Assembly (NCBI GenBank): GCA_964400015.1
Contig: CAYNRR010000003.1
Location: forward strand, 56,087-120,086
DNA from: UBA1234 sp964400015
GTDB lineage: Bacteria > Bacillota > Clostridia > TANB77 > UBA1234
DNA length: 64,000 nt
Direction: 5' to 3'
The position numbers and the translations under genes are program-made. Below the pieces are notes generated by a model, which was given only the letters and a program-made list of their open reading frames with translations, did no database searches and was not told where the DNA came from. Shown here one piece after another: positions 25,131 to 33,219 of this stretch (its first letter is position 1; each line of letters starts with the position of its first letter).

Positions 25131-25686
25131 AATAAGTGGTGTGCTATTCTAGTTTTCACTATTGATTGCGAGGGTAGGCCTAAAAATCTACTGAAAGAGC
25201 GTATCGATGAAGTTCTTCATGTTTGGCTCGCGACGCCCAGTCGAGGGTCTTCGTGGGGAGTAAAGGTTTAAGGGCGATCCATAATGGCATATGGGCGTTG
25301 ACCCTTCTACCGTGGAGACATGTTATACACATATAATGATGTATATCATGATAAACCTGCAAGGCTTCTCTTATGAAAAAGGGAAGTACACAGTGTAGCT
25401 TTCCTTGAGTGGGGCTGGCGGATACTGTCTAATTGATGGTTGAAACTTTCACTGCAAAAGAGGATAAACTTTCGAAATGTGAAATCTGGGAAAACCTCTA
25501 GAGCATTCTGCGAAGAGATACTGTAGGGATTGAAGTGTGGTCTAAGTGGTAATCTAGGCTCTTATACGGTAACGATAAGATATTATCTTTAAATGGAAAC
25601 AACTAAGATGGCGATATCTTAGTAGATAATAGGGAAATCCTTCTAGACCTAAGCCGCAAAATTTATCTATGGTATTACCACTTATC
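25131..25686 (+). ncRNA. ole: OLE (ornate, large, extremophilic) RNA
   Basis: A 770-bp gap without open frames holds GC-richer, structured sequence very unlike the A/T-rich spacers elsewhere. ATAAGTGGT at 25132-25140 pairs with ACCACTTAT at 25677-25685, closing a domain of about 555 nt full of internal pairings (for example TTATCTTTA and TAGATAATA near the 3' end). A membrane protein resembling OapA is encoded 36 bp downstream. The site after nusB-xseA-xseB is the known place of OLE in Bacillota. OLE binds OapA at the membrane and is linked to stress and Mg2+ responses. I assign it from context, size and shape; a covariance-model search would settle it. Confidence 0.82.
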
Positions 25687-25721
25687 TTTTATATATTAGT
25701 TAATTTGATAGGAGAATAAAA

Positions 25722-26279
25722 GTGAGTAAAAATTCAAAAGATTCAGCTAAGAGTCACTCCTCTTGGTTAATAAAAATATTTATAATAACGTTTATATTAT
25801 CAATAATATTTAACTTTTTATCTACGGAAGTAGTTGAAAACTTAAGTATTAGCGTTTCAATATTGATACTTGTTTTGGTTATATTAACAGGTGTTGTTTC
25901 AGATATGATAGCTACTGCTGTTACAGCAGCAAATGAAGCACCTTTTCACGCGAAGGCTGCTGATAAAAAAAGAGGAGCTAAACAATCTGTTGCAGTAATA
26001 AAAAATGCAGATAAGGTTTCAAACGTTTGTGGTGACGTTATAGGCGATATATGTGGTGTATTAAGTGGTGCAACAAGTGCTCTTGTAGCAATAAATATCG
26101 CCACAGAAATATTAAAAGTTGATGATATGACAGCAACTACAATGTTAGTTACAGCAACTGTTACAGCATGTACTGTTTTAGGAAAGGCTATGGGAAAACA
26201 CATAGGAATAAATAAAGCTGAAGAAATCGTAAATATGATTGGTGTTATTATTTCATACATACCGTTCACAAAAAAATAA
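25722..26279 (+). CDS. oapA: OLE-associated membrane protein OapA-like
   Basis: 185 residues. A basic soluble N-terminus (about 14 residues) is followed by four or five hydrophobic segments (about 15-33, 40-64, 105-128, 136-152, 165-182). Between the second and third lies a conserved-looking charged stretch with AANEAPFHAKAADKKRGA and then DVIGDICGVLSGA. In known OLE loci the gene right after the RNA encodes OapA, which recruits the RNA to the membrane. The start is GTG, eight bases after TAGGAG. The only upstream promoter seen is that of the OLE RNA, so the two may be cotranscribed. Confidence 0.78.
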   Translation: MSKNSKDSAKSHSSWLIKIFIITFILSIIFNFLSTEVVENLSISVSILILVLVILTGVVSDMIATAVTAANEAPFHAKAADKKRGAKQSVAVIKNADKVSNVCGDVIGDICGVLSGATSALVAINIATEILKVDDMTATTMLVTATVTACTVLGKAMGKHIGINKAEEIVNMIGVIISYIPFTKK

Positions 26280-26283
26280 CTTT

Positions 26284-26313
26284 GTATATTATTACCTTTT
26301 TTTGAAAATACTA
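26284..26313 (+). promoter_or_regulatory. SigG-like promoter of sleB
   Basis: GTATA, 18 bp, AATACTA closely follows the forespore SigG/SigF pattern (-35 GHATR, -10 CATWMTA). sleB is forespore-expressed in other spore formers, which supports the assignment. Confidence 0.5.
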
Positions 26314-26342
26314 AATGTATATTCAGAGAAAGGTGATTTTTT

Positions 26343-27026
26343 ATGCGTAAAAATAAAATGTTTGTAATAATATTGATGCTTTTGATGTTATCTGCGTATA
26401 TAGGTTTTTCATATATGAACGAAAGAGATAATAAAATCGAGGAAACACTTTCAAGATACGGTTCATCAGGTAGTGAAGTTAGACAAATACAAACTAAGTT
26501 AAAAAATTGGGGATATTATAATGGTTCTATTGATGGTGTTTATGGAAGTAAAACATATTCGGCAGTAAAATCTTTTCAAAAGAAAAATGGATTAACTGCT
26601 GATGGAATTGCTGGAACAGCTACTCTTAATGCTATGGGAATATCATCGTCAAGTTCGAGTAGCACAGGAACTAATAGTGCTAATATAAATTTATTGGCAC
26701 ATCTTATAAATGGCGAAGCACGTGGAGAGCCATATACTGGAATGGTTGCAGTGGCTGCTGTTGTTTTAAATCGAGTTTCAAGTTCTAAATTTCCGAGTAC
26801 AATATCTGGGGTAATATATCAGCAAGGCGCATTTGATGCAGTATCAGATGGTCAAATAAATTTGACACCTTCAAGCGAATGTTACAATGCAGCTAGAGAT
26901 GCGATGAATGGTTGGGATCCGTCAGGTGGTGCACTATATTATTTTAATCCTGCGACAGCCACAAATAAATGGATATGGTCAAGGCCTATGACTATAACAA
27001 TAGGAAAGCATCGTTTTTGTAAATAA
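26343..27026 (+). CDS. sleB: Spore cortex-lytic enzyme SleB
   Basis: 227 residues. A membrane/signal segment (residues 5-23), a peptidoglycan-binding domain (about 35-98, SEVRQIQTKLKNWGYYNGSI and DGIAGTATLNAM), a Ser-rich linker, and the SleB/CwlJ hydrolase domain with the catalytic Glu in INGEARGEPYTG and the tail GKHRFCK. It hydrolyses cortex muramic-lactam peptidoglycan during germination. No ypeB follows, although ypeB is the usual partner. Its own promoter and terminator make it a single-gene unit. Confidence 0.93.
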   Translation: MRKNKMFVIILMLLMLSAYIGFSYMNERDNKIEETLSRYGSSGSEVRQIQTKLKNWGYYNGSIDGVYGSKTYSAVKSFQKKNGLTADGIAGTATLNAMGISSSSSSSTGTNSANINLLAHLINGEARGEPYTGMVAVAAVVLNRVSSSKFPSTISGVIYQQGAFDAVSDGQINLTPSSECYNAARDAMNGWDPSGGALYYFNPATATNKWIWSRPMTITIGKHRFCK

Positions 27027-27035
27027 TATGATCTT

Positions 27036-27068
27036 AAAATCTTAAAGAAAAATCTTTAAGATTTTTTT
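27036..27068 (+). terminator. Intrinsic terminator of sleB
   Basis: AAAATCTTAAAG pairs with CTTTAAGATTTT (27054-27065) and runs into seven T. Confidence 0.88.
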
Positions 27069-27118
27069 GTTCTAAAAAATAATTTCATGCATATATATTT
27101 AATAGAGGTGAGAAATGT

Positions 27119-28039
27119 ATGCTTTCAAAAGCTCGTTTAGAAATTTTAGAATATTTTCCGAATTATATAAGAGAAAAGTTTGCCGATATTACAGATGATG
27201 ATTGGAATACCGCAAAAGAAATCAGAATAAGAACCGGAAAGCCGATTATATTTTTAGCGTTTAATAAAGAAATTATAATCAACCATATTACTACGACTGA
27301 AGATATTTTAAGACTTATCGAAAACTTCTCAGAAAATTCATTTTACAAAATTCAAAATGAAATAAATGATGGCTTTATTACAATAAAAGGGGGCCATAGA
27401 ATTGGAATTTCTGGGACAAGTGTTATAGAAAATGAAAAAATAAAAAACATAAAATATATATCCAGTTTAAATATAAGAGTTGCACGTGAAGTAATTGGAT
27501 GTAGTAATCATTTGTTAGATTTAATATGCGAAAACGAAAAAGAAAAAAATATTGAAAATACGATTATAATTTCACCACCAGGTTGTGGAAAAACAACATT
27601 ATTACGAGATATGATAAGGAATTTAAGTAATGGGTACAAAAATATGAAACCACAAAGTATAGGTGTAGTAGATGAAAGAAATGAAATATCAGCAACATAT
27701 TTAGGACAAGCACAAAATGATTTAGGAATTAGAACCGATGTGATGAGTTCTTGCAAAAAATCTATTGGTATGTCTCTTATGGTAAGAAGTATGGGATTGG
27801 ATATACTTGCTACTGATGAAATTGGCTCAGAAGAAGATGTAGATACAATAAGACAAGCTATAATATCGGGAGTGAATTTACTAGTTACAGCTCATGGAAA
27901 AAGCATGGAAGATATTTCTGGAAAACTAAGAAAAAAGAAAATTTTTAAAAACATAGTAATACTTGATAAAGCACAAACACCTGGCTGTATAAAAAATATA
28001 TATAAATTGAAAGGAGAAAACTATGTTTCTGTTTATTAA
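27119..28039 (+). CDS. spoIIIAA: Stage III sporulation protein AA (ATPase)
   Basis: 306 residues, secretion-type AAA ATPase of the SpoIIIA-SpoIIQ feeding channel between mother cell and forespore. Walker A is PPGCGKTTLLRD near residue 157, with the Asp-rich box VVDERNEI and an LVTAHGKS segment later. The start ATG follows GAGGTG by eight bases. It is the first gene of a complete eight-gene operon; CATATATAT at about 27090 resembles a SigE -10, but no good -35 is placed. Confidence 0.95.
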   Translation: MLSKARLEILEYFPNYIREKFADITDDDWNTAKEIRIRTGKPIIFLAFNKEIIINHITTTEDILRLIENFSENSFYKIQNEINDGFITIKGGHRIGISGTSVIENEKIKNIKYISSLNIRVAREVIGCSNHLLDLICENEKEKNIENTIIISPPGCGKTTLLRDMIRNLSNGYKNMKPQSIGVVDERNEISATYLGQAQNDLGIRTDVMSSCKKSIGMSLMVRSMGLDILATDEIGSEEDVDTIRQAIISGVNLLVTAHGKSMEDISGKLRKKKIFKNIVILDKAQTPGCIKNIYKLKGENYVSVY

Positions 28040-28550
28040 ATTTTTTTTGATTTTTGGAGTGTTTATCACATCTACGTTTATAGGCTATACTTTAGCAAAC
28101 CGTTATAAAACACGTGTCATGGAGCTTCAAGATTTACTATTCGCCTTAGAAACTTTTGAAACAAAAATAAAATATACATATGATTCATTAACAACATCTT
28201 TTTTTTATATTGCAGATAACTTAAAGACAAAAGTATATAGAATTTTTTATGTTACGGCAGAAGAAGTGAGAGAAAATAAAAACGATTCTGCAGGTGAATG
28301 TTTTAAAAGAATTGTTGATGAGGAAAAAATATTCTTAGCATTAAATAATGATGACATAGAAATTGTAAAAGAATTAGGAGTTTCACTTGGACAAACAGAT
28401 ATGGAAGGACAAGTAAAAAACATTAGATTAGTTTACAATTCATTAAAATCTCAGCTAAAAGAAGCACGAGAGGAAAAAAATAAAAACTTTAAAATGTATA
28501 GAAATATGGGAATGCTTTCAGGACTAGTTATAATCATCATTTTGTTATAA
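28023..28550 (+). CDS. spoIIIAB: Stage III sporulation protein AB
   Basis: 175 residues, with membrane helices at both ends (about 3-20 and 160-175) and a GspF-like helical middle with LQDLLFALETFETKIKY and FKRIVDEEKIF. It starts inside the last codons of spoIIIAA (17-bp overlap), with AAAGGAG as ribosome-binding site; translational coupling is likely. It is the mother-cell inner-membrane component of the channel. Confidence 0.92.
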   Translation: MFLFIKFFLIFGVFITSTFIGYTLANRYKTRVMELQDLLFALETFETKIKYTYDSLTTSFFYIADNLKTKVYRIFYVTAEEVRENKNDSAGECFKRIVDEEKIFLALNNDDIEIVKELGVSLGQTDMEGQVKNIRLVYNSLKSQLKEAREEKNKNFKMYRNMGMLSGLVIIIILL

Positions 28551-28560
28551 GGAGAAAAAT

Positions 28561-28758
28561 ATGGTAGATATTGATTTGCTATTTAAAATTGCTGCTATAG
28601 GAATAATTGTAGCAGTATTACATCAAGTATTAGTAAGAGCGGGAAGAGAAGAGCAAGCTATGATGACAACATTAACAGGACTTGTGATTGTACTTGCAAT
28701 GGTCGTTCAAGAAATAAGCGAACTTTTTAATACAGTAAAAACTTTGTTTGATTTGTAA
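28561..28758 (+). CDS. spoIIIAC: Stage III sporulation protein AC
   Basis: 65 residues, two membrane helices; DIDLLFKIAAIGIIVAVLHQ and the motif AGREEQAMM are typical of SpoIIIAC. Ten bases after spoIIIAB. Confidence 0.94.
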   Translation: MVDIDLLFKIAAIGIIVAVLHQVLVRAGREEQAMMTTLTGLVIVLAMVVQEISELFNTVKTLFDL

Positions 28759-28772
28759 ATGTGGAGGAAGAT

Positions 28773-29156
28773 ATGAGTATAACTCAAGTAGTGGCATTTG
28801 CGTTATTGTCTACTTTTATAATTATATTGTTAAAACAATACAAGAGTGAGTATGCACTAATAGCATCAATAGTAGCTTGTGGAATAATAATATTTTTTAC
28901 AATTACAAAATTAGAAGTGATAATAAATTTATTAAATGATTTAATAAACAAAACCGGAATAAATAAAGATTTTTTTGAAATATTAGTTAAAATAACAGGA
29001 ATAGCGTATTTGATAGATTTTGGCAGCAATATATGTAAAGATGCAGGCGAAAACGCAATAGCATCAAAAGTTGATTTTGCAGGTAAGATAATAATTATAA
29101 GTATGTCGCTTCCGATACTTACCACGTTACTTGAAACGGTAACAGAGGTGATTTGA
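28773..29156 (+). CDS. spoIIIAD: Stage III sporulation protein AD
   Basis: 127 residues with three or four membrane helices; NICKDAGENAIASKVDFAGK is the recognisable conserved stretch. An upstream in-frame GTG at 28761 lies within the ribosome-binding site GTGGAGG, so the ATG at 28773 is the start. SpoIIIAC and AD are homologous small membrane components of the channel. Confidence 0.93.
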   Translation: MSITQVVAFALLSTFIIILLKQYKSEYALIASIVACGIIIFFTITKLEVIINLLNDLINKTGINKDFFEILVKITGIAYLIDFGSNICKDAGENAIASKVDFAGKIIIISMSLPILTTLLETVTEVI

Positions 29157-29157
29157 T

Positions 29158-30291
29158 ATGAAATATAAAATTATAGCTTTTTTAATAATAATTATATTTT
29201 TAAATTCTAATGTTAGTGCGACGAATAATTTTAAACAATCAGGAACGAGTGTAATAGATGATTTTGTTGATACAGCAAAAGAATATTCGACTGAACTTTT
29301 CCCAGAATTAGAAGAAAAGGATGTTTTACAAAGTATAATCGATGGCAAAACTTTTGAAACGCAAAATATTTTTAAAAAGGTATTAGGAATATTTACTAAT
29401 GAAATTAAAAGTGCGATTTCAATATCTTTTAAAATAATAGCAGTTAGTTTGTTATGCAGTGTATTAAAGAATATTCAAGTACATAATAAAAACAACGTTG
29501 GAGAAATAGCCTTTTATATATGCTATTTGTTTGTTGTTACATTAGTAATAAATTCATATTCTAATATTTCAACAATATGTACAAGTTCTATGAATAAGGT
29601 AACTAAATTTATGAATACGATAGTTCCTTTATTTTTCTCGCTTATGATTGCAAATGGAAATATTGTTTCTGTTAATTTAATGCAACCAATACTTATAATT
29701 ATGATAAATATAGTTAATACCCTAATTGTAAATGTTATTATACCAATAGTATTTATATCTTTGATTTTAAATATAATAAGCAATATCAGTAATGAAATCG
29801 AAGTTTCAAAACTTCCAACTATTTTGCAAAAAACGTCGGTATGGACAGTTAATTTTGTACTTGGAATTTTGATAGGAATTTTATCTATTGAAGGAACGTT
29901 AGCGGCTAATGTGGACGGCTTTACAGCTAAAACAGCCAAAACACTTGTAAGCACAGTTATACCAGTTGTAGGAAAGGCTTTGAGCGATGCGTCGGACAGT
30001 ATAATTGGAGCTGCATCTATTACTAAAAATGCGATGGGAGTGTTAGGAATTATTGCGATAGTTGGAATAGTCATTTTACCAATTATAAAAGCTTTAACAA
30101 TGATGATGATTTTTAATATATCATCGGCACTTATTGAGCCACTTGTAGATAAAAGAATGTCTAAATGTGTTGCTGACACGTCGGAATCTATAAAAATAAT
30201 AGTGGGATTGCTTAGCACAGTTAGTATCCTATTTGTTATATCAATAACATTGATTATAAAAGTTGGAAACTTTACATTGATGTATAAATAA
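29158..30291 (+). CDS. spoIIIAE: Stage III sporulation protein AE
   Basis: 377 residues. A signal peptide (cleavage near residue 20, NVSA) is followed by an extracytoplasmic segment and about seven or eight membrane helices. It starts one base after the spoIIIAD stop. AE is the large polytopic subunit of the SpoIIIA complex. The long open frame on the opposite strand at 29523-30218 is a shadow of this hydrophobic coding sequence. Confidence 0.93.
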   Translation: MKYKIIAFLIIIIFLNSNVSATNNFKQSGTSVIDDFVDTAKEYSTELFPELEEKDVLQSIIDGKTFETQNIFKKVLGIFTNEIKSAISISFKIIAVSLLCSVLKNIQVHNKNNVGEIAFYICYLFVVTLVINSYSNISTICTSSMNKVTKFMNTIVPLFFSLMIANGNIVSVNLMQPILIIMINIVNTLIVNVIIPIVFISLILNIISNISNEIEVSKLPTILQKTSVWTVNFVLGILIGILSIEGTLAANVDGFTAKTAKTLVSTVIPVVGKALSDASDSIIGAASITKNAMGVLGIIAIVGIVILPIIKALTMMMIFNISSALIEPLVDKRMSKCVADTSESIKIIVGLLSTVSILFVISITLIIKVGNFTLMYK

Positions 30292-30303
30292 TTGGGAGGA
30301 ATG

Positions 30304-30861
30304 ATGATAGAAAATTTATCTGATTATGCATTTTCGTTAGTATCATCTATATTTATTTTAAATATTATTCAGATGATTTTGCCCGAAAGTAAAAATAGAA
30401 AATATGTGTTATTTGTTTCGAGCATGATTGTAACGATAATTTTAATAGAACCTGCATTAAAATTTTTGAATGAAGATATAGAAGTTTCAAGTATATTAGA
30501 AGAAAACAACCAAAATTTTTTAAACGCAGATGAAGAAGTTTCTAATACATACTATGAACAGGAAATTTTAAAGCAGTACAAAGAAAATATTGAAAATGGA
30601 ATTATAGATAGATTACAGCAAATGGGATACGAAACAAAAGTTATTAAATGCGAATATAACGAAACGACATTTGAACCAGAATATTTGTATTTAGAATTAA
30701 ATCAATTGGATGGTGAAGTAGTACCAGTGAAAATAGAAGTTATGAATAATCCTGAAAAAAATATGGATGAATTTAGTCTGCTAGAAAAAATTCAAATAAA
30801 AGAAACTTTAAAAAGTGAATACGGTATAAAAAATATGGAGGTGATAAAATGGACAAGATAA
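30304..30861 (+). CDS. spoIIIAF: Stage III sporulation protein AF
   Basis: 185 residues; two N-terminal membrane helices followed by an extracytoplasmic domain containing EEVSNTYYEQEILKQYKENI. Two ATG codons are adjacent (30301, 30304); the second leaves better spacing to GGGAGG. It overlaps spoIIIAG by 13 bp. SpoIIIAF has a ring-building-like domain in other spore formers. Confidence 0.9.
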   Translation: MIENLSDYAFSLVSSIFILNIIQMILPESKNRKYVLFVSSMIVTIILIEPALKFLNEDIEVSSILEENNQNFLNADEEVSNTYYEQEILKQYKENIENGIIDRLQQMGYETKVIKCEYNETTFEPEYLYLELNQLDGEVVPVKIEVMNNPEKNMDEFSLLEKIQIKETLKSEYGIKNMEVIKWTR

Positions 30862-31400
30862 TCGAAAAATTTACAAGTAAGAGAACGATAGAAAATTTAA
30901 TAATATTTTTAATATTATTGATAATAATGTTTATAGCAATAAATAGTTTGACCAAGCCTGTAGAAGAAGTAAATAGCTATGTTGATTTATCAACAATAGA
31001 AAATAAAAAAATATCTAAAGAAACTTTAGAAGAAAAATTAGAAAAAATTTTATCAATGATAAAAGGTGCTGGCGAAGTCCATGTAATGATTTCATATGTA
31101 AATGAAATAGAAAAAATCCCTATGACAGACACTAAAATCACTACCACTGTTATTAGTGAAAAAGATAGTAACGGAGGTGAACGAAAAACCGAAGAAACAA
31201 GTACAGAAGAAAGCATAATATATGAGGAAAATAGTAATCTGAAAAATCCAGTTATAAAGCAAAATATATTGCCAGAAGTTATTGGTGTAATAGTTGTAGC
31301 AGAAGGTGCATATGATACTAATGTAAAAGAAAATTTGATAAAGGCTGTTGAAGCTACTGTTGATGTTCCAAGTCATAGAATTCAAGTTTTTTCAAAGTAA
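30849..31400 (+). CDS. spoIIIAG: Stage III sporulation protein AG
   Basis: 183 residues. One N-terminal membrane helix (about 17-34) and a periplasm-facing ring-building domain with KILSMIKGAGEVHVMISYV, a Thr/Glu-rich insert (about residues 95-120), and VIGVIVVAEGAYD. AG forms the large ring in the intermembrane space. ATG follows GGAGGTGATAAA inside the end of spoIIIAF. Confidence 0.93.
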   Translation: MDKIIEKFTSKRTIENLIIFLILLIIMFIAINSLTKPVEEVNSYVDLSTIENKKISKETLEEKLEKILSMIKGAGEVHVMISYVNEIEKIPMTDTKITTTVISEKDSNGGERKTEETSTEESIIYEENSNLKNPVIKQNILPEVIGVIVVAEGAYDTNVKENLIKAVEATVDVPSHRIQVFSK

Positions 31401-31420
31401 ATAATTTATAAGGAGGCAGT

Positions 31421-31993
31421 ATGAGTTTTAGGTTTAGTGTGATAAAAAAGAATCAGATATTAACATGGAGTTTAATAATATTGTTAGGAGTGATAGGATA
31501 TGTAAACTATCAAAATGCTCCAACAAATGTATATGCACAAGAAGTTTCTAACATAATGGATCAAAATTTAGGAGATGCAGTTTTTGTAGACGGAAATAAT
31601 TTGATTGCAGATGTAAAAGACAAGAATTATAAATATTCTTCAGATGAATTTTTTACCGAAACAAGAATTGAAAGAAGTAATGAATATGCTAAACAAATTG
31701 AAACTTATGAAAAAATAATATTAGCTCCTGATAGTGGAAATGAGCAAAAAGAAGTAGCTACATCAGAATTGAAAAGAATAACCAATGAAAAAAATGCTAT
31801 TTCTGTAGCTGAAAATTTAATAAAATTAAAGGGCTTTGAAGATGGCATCATTCTTGTAAATAATGGTAATGCGAATGTGATTGTTTTAGATGATGAACTA
31901 GATAGTGCGAAAGTGGCACAGATCCAAAACATTGTTCAAAGTGAATTAGGGATAGAAGCTGAAAAGATACATATAACTTCATTTATGAAGTAA
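31421..31993 (+). CDS. spoIIIAH: Stage III sporulation protein AH
   Basis: 190 residues. One N-terminal membrane helix (about 12-28), a Gln/Glu-rich helical region, then the YscJ/FliF-like ring-building domain with AENLIKLKGFEDGIILVNNG. AH pairs with SpoIIQ from the forespore to bridge the two membranes; no spoIIQ lies in this window. The operon ends at the hairpin 32000-32037. Confidence 0.93.
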   Translation: MSFRFSVIKKNQILTWSLIILLGVIGYVNYQNAPTNVYAQEVSNIMDQNLGDAVFVDGNNLIADVKDKNYKYSSDEFFTETRIERSNEYAKQIETYEKIILAPDSGNEQKEVATSELKRITNEKNAISVAENLIKLKGFEDGIILVNNGNANVIVLDDELDSAKVAQIQNIVQSELGIEAEKIHITSFMK

Positions 31994-31999
31994 AAGAAA

Positions 32000-32037
32000 G
32001 CGAAATGGTATATTTTGTAAACCATTTCGCATTTTTT
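32000..32037 (+). terminator. Intrinsic terminator of spoIIIA
   Basis: GCGAAATGGT (32000-32009) pairs with ACCATTTCGC (32021-32030), followed by A and six T. Confidence 0.92.
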
Positions 32038-32059
32038 ATTGCATTTTGTAACAAAAAAC

Positions 32060-32088
32060 TTGAAAAATGGCTAAATATATTGTAAAAT
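32060..32088 (+). promoter_or_regulatory. SigA-type promoter of efp
   Basis: TTGAAA (32060-32065), 17 bp, TAAAAT (32083-32088), between the spoIIIA terminator and efp. Confidence 0.7.
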
Positions 32089-32126
32089 TAGGCAGTGATA
32101 TTAAGACAAGAGAGGGGTTTTATATA

Positions 32127-32684
32127 ATGATAAGCGCAGGAGATTTTAGAAATGGTGTAACATTTGAAATGGATAGCCAAGTATACAAAATCGTTGAATT
32201 CCAACATGTTAAGCCAGGAAAAGGTGCTGCTTTCGTAAGAACAAAATTAAAGAATGTAATGACAGGGGCTGTTTTAGAAAAAACATTTAACCCAACAGAA
32301 AAAGTACAAGAAGCTCAAATCGATAGAAAAGAAATGCAATATTTATATAATGATGGAGAAATGTACTATTTCATGGATAATGCTACATACGAGCAATTAC
32401 CATTAAGTAAAGATGAATTAGATAATACATTAAATTATTTAACAGATAATATGAATGTTACAGTTGTATCATATAAAGGAAAAGTATTCGGTGTTGAACC
32501 ACCACTATTTGTAGAACTTGAAATTACATATACAGAACCAGGATTTAAAGGAAATACATCTACTGGTGCTACAAAACCAGCTACAACAGAAACAGGATAT
32601 GAATTACAAGTACCTTTATTTGTAGAAATCGGAAATAAAATTCGTATTGACACACGTACAGGCGAATATATGGAAAGGGTATAG
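32127..32684 (+). CDS. efp: Translation elongation factor P
   Basis: 185 residues, the standard length. N-terminal KOW-like domain with SAGDFRNGVTFEMD; the tip loop KPGKGAAFVR has Lys32, the residue modified in many species. Two OB domains follow (VEPPLFVELEITYTEPG, the C-terminal IRIDTRTGEYMERV). It relieves stalling at proline runs. The frame opens upstream at 32067, but that start overlaps the promoter and has no ribosome-binding site; ATG at 32127 follows AGAGGGG. Confidence 0.97.
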   Translation: MISAGDFRNGVTFEMDSQVYKIVEFQHVKPGKGAAFVRTKLKNVMTGAVLEKTFNPTEKVQEAQIDRKEMQYLYNDGEMYYFMDNATYEQLPLSKDELDNTLNYLTDNMNVTVVSYKGKVFGVEPPLFVELEITYTEPGFKGNTSTGATKPATTETGYELQVPLFVEIGNKIRIDTRTGEYMERV

Positions 32685-32693
32685 GTATCTAAT

Positions 32694-33116
32694 ATGACAG
32701 ATGAGATGAAAAAGAAAGTTGCTGAGATCGAAAGTACTATATCAAACAAAGACGAAGCTGCTAAAGCATTAGCATTAGTTGCAGAAGTTATAAATATGTT
32801 TACAGATAGACTAGTTGAAGTAAATGAAAGACAACTAAAACTAGAAGAAAGAGTTGAAGAAGTTTTTGATGTACTTTCACAAATCGAAGAGGAAATGATT
32901 GAAAATTTGAATAGTGAATTCGAAGCTGAATGTCCATACTGTGGTGAAATAATACCTTTTAAAATGCCAAAGGGAGATGAAGATTTCGAATGTCCTAAAT
33001 GTGGCAGTGTTATAGAATTAGAGTTATTACTAGGTGATGATGATTGTGACTGTGGTTCATGTTCAGATCATCATTGTCATGGTTGCCACGATGAAGACGA
33101 TGAAGATGAAGACTAA
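32694..33116 (+). CDS. Zinc-ribbon protein with helical N-terminus (CD1247-like)
   Basis: 140 residues. A charged coiled-coil-like N-terminal half (about residues 1-80), a zinc ribbon with CPYCG and CPKCG (about residues 83-105), and an extreme Cys/His/Asp-rich tail (CDCGSC, HHCHGCHDEDDEDED) that could hold further metal. The layout matches clostridial proteins of the CD1247 N-terminal domain family, usually encoded right after efp; their role is unknown. The spacing of 9 bp suggests cotranscription with efp. Confidence 0.75.
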   Translation: MTDEMKKKVAEIESTISNKDEAAKALALVAEVINMFTDRLVEVNERQLKLEERVEEVFDVLSQIEEEMIENLNSEFEAECPYCGEIIPFKMPKGDEDFECPKCGSVIELELLLGDDDCDCGSCSDHHCHGCHDEDDEDED

Positions 33117-33147
33117 TAATAAAAGTTAATTTTATTACATGTTTTTG

Positions 33148-33196
33148 AAGATATCTATTTTTGAAGTAAACTCTTCAAAGTAGATATCTTTTTTTT
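33148..33196 (+). terminator. Intrinsic terminator after efp operon
   Basis: AAGATATCTA and TAGATATCTT form the outer stem, TTGAAG/CTTCAA the inner one, followed by eight T. Confidence 0.85.
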
Positions 33197-33219
33197 GAAA
33201 AAATATTAAGGAGAGATGA

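Noticed and set aside
25131..25690. Short open frames inside the OLE region
   Set aside because: They are short, on both strands, lack ribosome-binding sites and do not fit codon use; the sequence has RNA-like pairing instead.
29523..30218. 231-residue open frame opposite spoIIIAE
   Set aside because: Antisense shadow of a hydrophobic coding sequence; no ribosome-binding site and no family resemblance.
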